15,769 nt of DNA, taken from the NCBI GenBank assembly GCA_002391625.1, contig DGFJ01000026.1, forward strand, positions 1 through 15,769, read 5' to 3'. A program made the translations under genes and the position numbers. Numbering within the stretch: position 1 is the first letter of the stretch; each line of letters begins with the position of its first letter. Origin of the DNA: Ruminococcaceae bacterium UBA3903. Lineage in GTDB: Bacteria; Bacillota; Clostridia; Oscillospirales; Acutalibacteraceae. The notes below the pieces were generated by a model. That model worked only from the letters and a program-made list of their open reading frames with translations. It did not search any database and had not been told where the DNA came from. This document shows, piece after piece, positions 7,642 through 13,804 of the stretch.

Positions 7642-8913
7642 TTATTTATCTTCAAAAACAACCCTGCCATTTAGGATTGTTTTTTTTACCTTACCAGTCA
7701 AGGTCATTCCCTTAAAGGGTGTGTTTTTGGATTTTCCATGCAGCCTGTCTGCATCTACCGTCCATTTTTCCTTTGGGTCAAGCATTACCAGATCTGCATC
7801 CACGCCCACCTGTATTGTGCCGCCGCCTATGCCTAACAGCTTAGCTGGTGTGGTAGACATTTTATCTATTATTTGATTAATGGTCATTTTTCCAGTATTC
7901 ACCAAGCCTGTAATGCTACAGCTTAAGGAGGTTTCCATACCTATTGAACCGTTTGGTGACTGAACAAAATCTGCCTTTTCCTGTGGTGTGTGTGGTGCGT
8001 GGTCGGTTGCTATTGCATCTAATGTACCGTCACACAAGCCCTCTATGATTGCCAAACAATCCTCCTGTGTTCTTAAGGGTGGATTCATGCGATAATCAGC
8101 GTCCCTTTTTAACAGCTCCTTATCTGTCATTAAAAAGTAGTGTGGTGCTGTTTCGGCTGTTACCTGTACGCCCCTACGCTTTGCATCTCGTATAAGCGCT
8201 ACCGAGGTTTTGGTGCTAACGTGACAAATGTGTATAGGCACGTTGTAAGCCGCCGCCAAGGCAATTTCTCTGGCTGTACCTGTGTCCTCTGCCGCAGCAG
8301 GTATGCCCTTTACACCCAGCTTCCGTGACACCTCACCCTCATTTACCTTTCCGCCATCTGCCAAATACAAATCCTCACAATGGGCTACAACGGTCATGCC
8401 AAGCATAGGTGCTTTTATCATAGCCTGTGCCATAAAGCTTGTATTTACTACTGGTCTGCCATCGTCAGTTAAGCCTATTGCGCCGGCATTTTTAAGCTCC
8501 TCCAGACTGCACAGCTCCTCACTTTTTAATCCCTTTGTTATGCTTGCAGCTACATAAACCCTTGCCTTTGCGTTTTTCGCCTTGTCTAAAATATATTTTA
8601 CAGTTTCAGGGTTATCGGTGGTAGGGTTAGTATTTGGCATAGCAAGCAGGCTGGTAACACCACCAGCCACAGCGGCGTTACAGCCTGTTAATATATCCTC
8701 CTTGTCCGTAAAGCCTGGGTCACGCAAATGAACGTGCATATCTACCAAGCCAGGGGCGGTTATCAGCCCTTGTCCGTTTATAACCGTATCTGCTGTGGTT
8801 ACCGCTGTGTCCAGCTCCTTAATTTTTCCGTTTTCCACCAACAGATTCATTATTCTGTCAATGCCCTGTGAAGGGTCTATTAATCTGGTGTGTTTTATTA
8901 ATAGGGTACTCAT
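7642..8913 (-). CDS. pyrC: Dihydroorotase, class I
   Basis: Third step of pyrimidine synthesis: cyclises carbamoyl-aspartate to dihydroorotate on a binuclear zinc centre. 423 aa, typical of class I enzymes. Metal and substrate motifs: DMHVHLRDPG (H60, H62), GLTDDG (D151, the bridging position used in class I), VAHCED (H178), HICHVST (H231), AETAPHYF and ATDHAPH (D304). Start set at the ATG at 8913, 10 nt after GGAGG (8928-8924); an in-frame TTG at 8919 is only 4 nt from it and is less likely. It begins 19 nt after the stop of the upstream membrane protein gene and is followed by pyrF 22 nt later, so the three genes are probably cotranscribed. No PyrR-type attenuator was recognised. Confidence 0.96.
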   Translation of the reverse strand: MSTLLIKHTRLIDPSQGIDRIMNLLVENGKIKELDTAVTTADTVINGQGLITAPGLVDMHVHLRDPGFTDKEDILTGCNAAVAGGVTSLLAMPNTNPTTDNPETVKYILDKAKNAKARVYVAASITKGLKSEELCSLEELKNAGAIGLTDDGRPVVNTSFMAQAMIKAPMLGMTVVAHCEDLYLADGGKVNEGEVSRKLGVKGIPAAAEDTGTAREIALAAAYNVPIHICHVSTKTSVALIRDAKRRGVQVTAETAPHYFLMTDKELLKRDADYRMNPPLRTQEDCLAIIEGLCDGTLDAIATDHAPHTPQEKADFVQSPNGSIGMETSLSCSITGLVNTGKMTINQIIDKMSTTPAKLLGIGGGTIQVGVDADLVMLDPKEKWTVDADRLHGKSKNTPFKGMTLTGKVKKTILNGRVVFEDK

Positions 8914-8932
8914 AAACAAATAACCTCCTTAT

Positions 8933-10405
8933 CTATCTGTATTTATCCCAGTAGCTGTCCTGTTCAAAGGACGTTACCACATGGTCTTTTTTTACCTTTT
9001 CCGGTGCTTCACGACGTGGCGTTGTGCGTTCACTACGCTTTGGCTGTAGCTTACCCTGTATCTGGTCCTCCCCTATTTTTTTCGTTGTACACCCTTGGGA
9101 GCTATTTGCTGATTTAGCTACAGTTTTATCCTCCTGTGACTGTACCACAGGCTTTGGCTGTACTATTCGCTCTGGCTGGTACTCTGCCTTCACCTTTTCT
9201 GGTGACGCCTTTGGTACTGCTTCTGCTGATTTTTCCCCGCTTCTGTCCACTGTACGCTTTCCAAAGAACACCATGGCATACTCTTTAGCTGTGTTTACTG
9301 GGTTTTCAGTAACTGTTTCATCGTCCATATACTCATCAAAATCATCATTATTATTTCTTGACAATTCAACATGACTTTCATTTTCGGTGATTTTAGCCCC
9401 ATCAATTTTTTCCATAGGCCCCTTAAATAATGGGCCACTGCCAACAACAGGTGATACAGCCTCTGTTTTGTATGGCTGCTCCGCCTTTATATCCTCAGCA
9501 TTTTTTTCTGCCCACTCGTTACTGGACAAGCTCATCTGCTTCCATTCATCTTTATTTAACGGACTTTCTTTTACAGCCTTTTCTACGGTGGCAGCAGAAG
9601 CATTTTCCTTACGCTTATCAGCCTTCGCTTTACCGCCCACCTTATCAAACTGTGTTGTTTCGCCTAAAATGCCATCACTTTTAAGCTCATCATAATATTG
9701 GCTGGCGGCTTCTTTTCTGCGTTTATTTGGCACAGGCATATCCAAAAAGCTCATAGATGGGTTACCGTTTTTTCTATAATACACCAGTAAAATTATACCC
9801 ACTATTACCACACAAACTAACAGCACAAATAATGCAAAAAACAATATTTCTGCTACGTTTACAACCAAGGGCTTATTTGTAAGCTTTGTTATCTGTAGGC
9901 TGTCTAATAAATCGTTAAAAATATCCTTTTGCACCATTGACAGCTCGTTGCCTGCCACAGTCATAGAAACAGACACAAGGCTACCGTTTACTACCGTTTC
10001 AGCACAAGCCATAGCAGCACCGGTGTCTGGGCTGACAGCATAATATGTAATTAGTATGTCATTAGCTTGCTCTAGAAATACAGCGTTAGTAACTCCAGCA
10101 GTCTGCTTTTTACCTTCAACCATATTATTAATATCGTCAGCTGTTAGGTATTTATAATTAAATACATCCTGACTGTTGTCGTCCTGTGTTGCCGTCACGT
10201 TAATTTGGTATGAGCCATCCTGTGCCACAGCGTTTAACAGGGTGGTATCGTCTTGGGTAACAGTGGCGGTGTCAGGCACGTCCAATGCCATATTTATAGA
10301 GTCAATAGTATAATGCACGGACTGAGCAAACGCTGTTACACCACAGCTAAATATCATTAACGCAGCCACAGCAGCGACTGCAACAAGCTTTATATTTTTT
10401 TTCAT
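8933..10405 (-). CDS. Unknown single-pass membrane protein with signal peptide and long charged cytoplasmic tail
   Basis: Function not recognised. From MKKNIK the protein has 490 aa. Residues 1-28 form a Sec signal peptide ending in an AFA/QS cleavage site. Residues 29-180 form an exported domain, probably alpha/beta, vaguely like the small PsbP/DcrB fold (weak inference). Residues ~184-210 are one hydrophobic segment stopped by YYRKNG. The remaining ~280 residues are cytoplasmic, rich in Lys, Glu, Ser and Pro and mostly disorder-like, with a more ordered stretch YYDELKSDGILGETTQFDK (~237-255) and a DSYWDKYR C-terminus. Start chosen at 10405 because AAAAGGATGG precedes it by about 8 nt and the predicted transcript would start near 10437; upstream in-frame ATGs at 10414 and 10432 are less suitable. 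It lies 19 nt before pyrC, yet nothing links it biochemically to pyrimidines. Confidence 0.88.
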   Translation of the reverse strand: MKKNIKLVAVAAVAALMIFSCGVTAFAQSVHYTIDSINMALDVPDTATVTQDDTTLLNAVAQDGSYQINVTATQDDNSQDVFNYKYLTADDINNMVEGKKQTAGVTNAVFLEQANDILITYYAVSPDTGAAMACAETVVNGSLVSVSMTVAGNELSMVQKDIFNDLLDSLQITKLTNKPLVVNVAEILFFALFVLLVCVVIVGIILLVYYRKNGNPSMSFLDMPVPNKRRKEAASQYYDELKSDGILGETTQFDKVGGKAKADKRKENASAATVEKAVKESPLNKDEWKQMSLSSNEWAEKNAEDIKAEQPYKTEAVSPVVGSGPLFKGPMEKIDGAKITENESHVELSRNNNDDFDEYMDDETVTENPVNTAKEYAMVFFGKRTVDRSGEKSAEAVPKASPEKVKAEYQPERIVQPKPVVQSQEDKTVAKSANSSQGCTTKKIGEDQIQGKLQPKRSERTTPRREAPEKVKKDHVVTSFEQDSYWDKYR

Positions 10406-10443
10406 ATTATCCATCCTTTTAGTGGGGTACATATATGTATTTA

Positions 10444-10472
10444 ATTATACTATTTCCCAACAAAAAACACAA
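10444..10472 (-). promoter_or_regulatory. Predicted promoter of the membrane protein-pyrC-pyrF operon
   Basis: On the minus strand, a perfect -10 TATAAT (10449-10444) with a weak -35 TTGTGT (10472-10467) at 17-nt spacing. It gives a leader of about 30 nt before the ATG at 10405. The strong terminator at 10619-10656 separates this unit from thrS. Confidence 0.6.
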
Positions 10473-10618
10473 GAAAAACCACCTTTATAATAAACCCTCC
10501 TGTGTAAATAATTATTTTTCACCTGTTAATAGCTGTCATGCACGCCCTAATAAAAGGGCATAAAAAATCAGCGAAAGCTTTTTCAGCCAATACACAGAAC
10601 AGCAGTAACACAGTAAGG

Positions 10619-10656
10619 CAAAAAAAGCGGTTAACACGTATTTACGCATTAACCGC
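10619..10656 (-). terminator. Intrinsic terminator of the thrS-DUF4358 operon
   Basis: On the minus strand, GCGGTTAA and TTAACCGC (10656-10649 and 10634-10627) pair, with an inner CGTA/TACG stem, followed directly by T7. It begins 17 nt after the stop of the 176-aa gene. Confidence 0.9.
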
Positions 10657-10673
10657 CTTCAGCATGAAATATT

Positions 10674-11204
10674 CTATTTACCGTCAACAATATCCTTAAA
10701 GGTTTTTACCGCTACATCAGCGTTGTCTGCAACAACCACAAAGGTAAATCCGTGATATGTTTCGCACACATAGCCCTTTATCATCTGGCTTTGCTCTGGG
10801 CTGTCCTTAAAGCCCTTTGACTTAGTAGCCATATGATCCGAAACAGCACTTTTTATCTTCACCTCGCAGGATTCATCTGTTAGCTTAAAGCAGTCCACCT
10901 CTAACGCTGTATCCGCAGAGCTGGAAATACAAATAGAGCTTTGTGTCACGCTGCCCTCAGGGATAACAAAATGTCCAGAGATATTTCCGCTGTCCAACTC
11001 AACAATATTTTCATAGTTCATCTTTGCTATAACTTTTTTTGTTATTTCAGATGCTGTTATAACGCTGGATGGTGTAGATGAAGGGTGCTTATTGCCATCA
11101 TCTCCAAAATGGAAAACCGTCGCCACACAGGTAATCACTGTTAGCAATATTATCACAACTAACGCAGTCATAGTGATGGTGAATTTTTTTCTTTTTAACG
11201 CCAT
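10674..11204 (-). CDS. DUF4358-like membrane-anchored protein
   Basis: 176 aa, function unknown. A basic start (MALKRKKF) and one hydrophobic segment (~9-31) look like an uncleaved signal anchor, leaving residues ~32-176 outside the membrane. After a Ser/Pro/Thr linker the domain shows the pattern I associate with DUF4358: an acidic start (MNYENIVEL), a central alternating-strand region, a helical stretch ending in SPEQSQMIKGYV, and a C-terminal strand with FVVVADNADVAVKTF. The family call is by eye. AGAGG sits about 9 nt before the ATG. The gene starts 33 nt after thrS with no terminator or promoter seen between, so it should be controlled by the threonine T-box; why is not obvious. Confidence 0.8.
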   Translation of the reverse strand: MALKRKKFTITMTALVVIILLTVITCVATVFHFGDDGNKHPSSTPSSVITASEITKKVIAKMNYENIVELDSGNISGHFVIPEGSVTQSSICISSSADTALEVDCFKLTDESCEVKIKSAVSDHMATKSKGFKDSPEQSQMIKGYVCETYHGFTFVVVADNADVAVKTFKDIVDGK

Positions 11205-11237
11205 ACCGCACCTCTTTTCACAGAAAGCTCTTTATAT

Positions 11238-13184
11238 TTACAGGGCCTTTGTTTCTATCTCTGCCATCGCCCTTGACAGGAAGTCCTCTATGGTAAAGGC
11301 ACCTAAATCTCCGTCCTTGCGTGAACGAACAGATATTGTACCGTTCTCAATATCCTTATCCCCCATCAAAATCATATATGGGACCTTTTCCAGCTGAGCT
11401 TCTCTAATTTTGTAGCCTATTTTTTCACTGCGGTCATCCAACTCGCAGCGGATACCCTTAGACTCCAGTGACTTTTTAATCTGACAAACAGCGTCAATGT
11501 GTCTGTCGGCAATAGGTAACAGCTTAACCTGAACAGGAGCTAACCACATTGGGAACGCACCAGCATATTTTTCAATAAGTAAAGCCAAGGTTCTCTCGTA
11601 ACAGCCAATAGAAGTCCTGTGAATGATATAAGGGTTTTTCTTTGAGCCGTCCTTATCCACATATTCCATTCCAAACTTTTCTGCCAGCATTTGGTCAATT
11701 TGCAGTGTTATCAGAGTATCCTCCTTACCATGGACATTCTTAATCTGAATATCCAGCTTAGGGCCATAGAAGGCAGCTTCACCAACACCAATGGCATAAG
11801 GAATCTCCAAATGGTCAAGAATTTTTTGCATAACACCCTGTGCCTCATCCCATTGCTCTGGTGTGCCAATATATTTTTCTGTATCACTAGGGTCCCACTG
11901 TGAGAAACGATAGGACACATCCTCGTACAGACCTAATGTTTTCAGCATAAAGATTGCCAGCTCCAAACAGCTTTTAAACTCTTCCTCTAGCTGGTCAGGG
12001 GTACACATTAGATGTCCCTCAGAAATTGTAAATTGACGAACACGGATTAGCCCATGCATTTCGCCACTGGCTTCATTTCTAAATAAGGTTGACGTTTCGT
12101 TGTATCTCAGTGGTAAATCTCTGTATGAACGGCCACGGTTTAGGTACGCCTGATACTGGAAAGGACAGGTCATAGGACGCAAAGCAAATACTTCCTTATC
12201 CTTGCTTTCGTCACCAAACACAAACATACCATCCTGATAATGGTCCCAATGTCCAGAGATTTTATACAAATCGCTTTTTGCCATAAATGGGGTCTTTGTT
12301 AACAGCCAGCCACGCTTCTGCTCCTCGTCCTCAACAAAACGCTGGAGCAGCTGAATAATCCTAGCACCCTTTGGCAGCATAATAGGCAAGCCCTGACCGA
12401 TTACATCAGAGGTTGTAAACAGCTCTAGCTCCCTGCCTAGCTTATTATGGTCACGGGCAATGGCTTCCTCACGTTGCTTTAGATACGCTTCCAGCATAGA
12501 AGCCTTTGGGAAAGCCGTACCATAGACACGACAAAGCTGTGGGTTTTTAGAATCGCCACGCCAGTACGCACCGGTACAGTTTGTTAACTTAATAGCCTTT
12601 AGGACACCAACATTCATAAGGTGAGGTCCTGCACACAGATCTGTAAAGTCACCCTGCTTATAAAAGCTGATAGGCTCGCCCTTCTGTGCGTGCTCCTTTG
12701 CCAGCTCCACCTTAAAAGGCTCGTCCTTTTCCTCCCAATACTTAACAGCGTCCTCTGGGGACATCTCAAATCGTTCCAACGCAACGCCACTTTTTACTAT
12801 GGTCTTCATTTCTTTTTCAATTTTTTCCAAATCCTCTGCTGTAAATGGTGTTTCTACTTGAAAATCATAGTAAAAGCCATTGTCAATAGCTGGGCCTATG
12901 GCAATTCTTGCTTGTGGATACAATTTTTTGACAGCCTGTGCCAAAACGTGAGATGCTGTATGCCAAAAGGTCTTTTTGCCCTGTTCCTCGTCAAAGGTAA
13001 GTAATTCCAAAGTGTTTTTGCTATCTGCTTCCAGTGTAGTTCGTATATCCTTAACCTGTCCGTTTAATACACAAGCACAGGTGCTTTTAAAAATACCGCC
13101 ACCTAATGATTTTGCAATGTCCGCTGGTGTCGTACCGTTTTCATATTCACGAACAACCCCGTTTTTTAGCTCTACCTCTAACAT
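11238..13184 (-). CDS. thrS: Threonyl-tRNA synthetase
   Basis: Charges tRNA-Thr; cytoplasmic class II synthetase. 648 aa, full length. Domain order: TGS domain (~1-62), editing domain with HTASH (H75, H79) and CAGPH (C184, H188), class II catalytic core (~245-535), and an anticodon-binding domain (~545-648). Zinc ligands are C340, H391 (SEGHL) and H522 (IIHR). The core motif reads RPMTCPFQYQ where most bacterial enzymes read MNCPGH; the zinc cysteine is kept, so this marks a divergent ThrRS branch and not a loss of activity. The start at 13184 follows AAAGGAAG by about 9 nt. Controlled by the T-box immediately upstream and followed after 33 nt by a DUF4358-like gene. Confidence 0.97.
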   Translation of the reverse strand: MLEVELKNGVVREYENGTTPADIAKSLGGGIFKSTCACVLNGQVKDIRTTLEADSKNTLELLTFDEEQGKKTFWHTASHVLAQAVKKLYPQARIAIGPAIDNGFYYDFQVETPFTAEDLEKIEKEMKTIVKSGVALERFEMSPEDAVKYWEEKDEPFKVELAKEHAQKGEPISFYKQGDFTDLCAGPHLMNVGVLKAIKLTNCTGAYWRGDSKNPQLCRVYGTAFPKASMLEAYLKQREEAIARDHNKLGRELELFTTSDVIGQGLPIMLPKGARIIQLLQRFVEDEEQKRGWLLTKTPFMAKSDLYKISGHWDHYQDGMFVFGDESKDKEVFALRPMTCPFQYQAYLNRGRSYRDLPLRYNETSTLFRNEASGEMHGLIRVRQFTISEGHLMCTPDQLEEEFKSCLELAIFMLKTLGLYEDVSYRFSQWDPSDTEKYIGTPEQWDEAQGVMQKILDHLEIPYAIGVGEAAFYGPKLDIQIKNVHGKEDTLITLQIDQMLAEKFGMEYVDKDGSKKNPYIIHRTSIGCYERTLALLIEKYAGAFPMWLAPVQVKLLPIADRHIDAVCQIKKSLESKGIRCELDDRSEKIGYKIREAQLEKVPYMILMGDKDIENGTISVRSRKDGDLGAFTIEDFLSRAMAEIETKAL

Positions 13185-13206
13185 TTTAGATACTTCCTTT
13201 CAAAAA

Positions 13207-13237
13207 TAAAAAAATCCCCATCCCAATAGGGACGAGG
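13207..13237 (-). terminator. T-box regulated terminator before thrS
   Basis: On the minus strand, CCTCGTCCC (13237-13229) and GGGATGGGG (13224-13216) form a 9-bp stem with a 4-nt loop, followed by a long T-run (A-rich 13202-13214 on the plus strand). It lies 23 nt before the thrS start. Confidence 0.9.
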
Positions 13238-13451
13238 CAATGAATGCACCGTGGTTCCACCCAAATTCAGCGAAGAAGCTTCGCCCTTTATAACGACCAA
13301 TAACGCAGTCACACGTGACACCTTATTTCGGTGCAGACTCCAAGGTGGTAGGCTTGCCTAAAATTACTGCCATGGTTTTCAGCTATAACCACCGCTCTCT
13401 GTTGTAATCTGATTAAACAATCCGTCCTTTTCAACGCCTTTATAAAAGATT
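13207..13451 (-). promoter_or_regulatory. T-box riboswitch leader of thrS, specifier ACC (Thr)
   Basis: Classical tRNA-sensing leader. On the minus strand it shows AGAGAG followed by a CGGTGG stem I distal hairpin, the specifier ACC at 13349-13347, six bases, then GAG (13340-13338), and the T-box core GGGTGGAACCACGG (13262-13249). The bulge UGGA fits a U73 discriminator, as known for B. subtilis tRNA-Thr. The leader ends in a terminator and lies 5' of thrS. Uncharged tRNA-Thr should switch on thrS and the following gene. Confidence 0.95.
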
Positions 13452-13457
13452 AACTAA

Positions 13458-13486
13458 ATGTTATCACAATAATATACAAGTGTCAA
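13458..13486 (-). promoter_or_regulatory. Predicted sigma-A promoter of thrS
   Basis: On the minus strand, TTGACA (13486-13481), a 17-nt spacer and TAACAT (13463-13458). A start near 13451 puts the complete T-box in the transcript. Confidence 0.8.
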
Positions 13487-13732
13487 GTTACATTACTTTA
13501 ATATTTTATGCAGTTTTTGTCACAAAATGCACAAATTAACATATCTAAAATTAGATAAAATACCAAATTATCTGTATCATTGCACAAAGCCATAATTAAT
13601 ATTTTCGCTGCCTTTCCTAACAGCATAGATTTCACAGCCCTACGCAAACCAGTAAAATCTCACATTAACCTATAACTCTAAAAATTTCATATTAGCAATA
13701 TCTGTTAACCTACAGGTATAAGGGTGTGTTTT
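13487..13732. other. AT-rich intergenic spacer, no gene seen
   Basis: No supported reading frame or RNA gene on either strand. The only structure noted is a short near-palindrome, TTTTGT-C-ACAAAA (13515-13527) flanked by TGCA on both sides, 28 bp upstream of the thrS -35 box. It could be an operator or chance in AT-rich DNA. Confidence 0.5.
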
Positions 13733-13769
13733 ATAAAAAAATCGGTTCTCCACAACTGTGGAGAACCGA
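13732..13769 (-). terminator. Intrinsic terminator of the surface protein gene
   Basis: TCGGTTCTCCAC (13742-13753) pairs perfectly with GTGGAGAACCGA (13758-13769) around AACT. On the minus strand it is followed by T7 (A-run 13735-13741 on the plus strand). It begins 36 nt past the surface protein stop at 13805. Confidence 0.93.
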
Positions 13770-13804
13770 CCATTCACTGGTGATTATAAATTAATATCTA
13801 TAAA

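Noticed and set aside
7620..7670. Longer pyrF start at 7670
   Set aside because: It would overlap pyrC by 29 nt and has no ribosome binding site. The ATG at 7619 has a well-placed GGAGG and the normal PyrF N-terminus.
8914..8919. TTG start for pyrC at 8919
   Set aside because: It is only 4 nt from the GGAGG and non-ATG. The ATG at 8913 fits better, although the two differ by just two residues.
10543..10558. GCCCT/AGGGC hairpin as a terminator
   Set aside because: The stem is only 5 bp and no T-run follows on the minus strand, the direction of the genes here.
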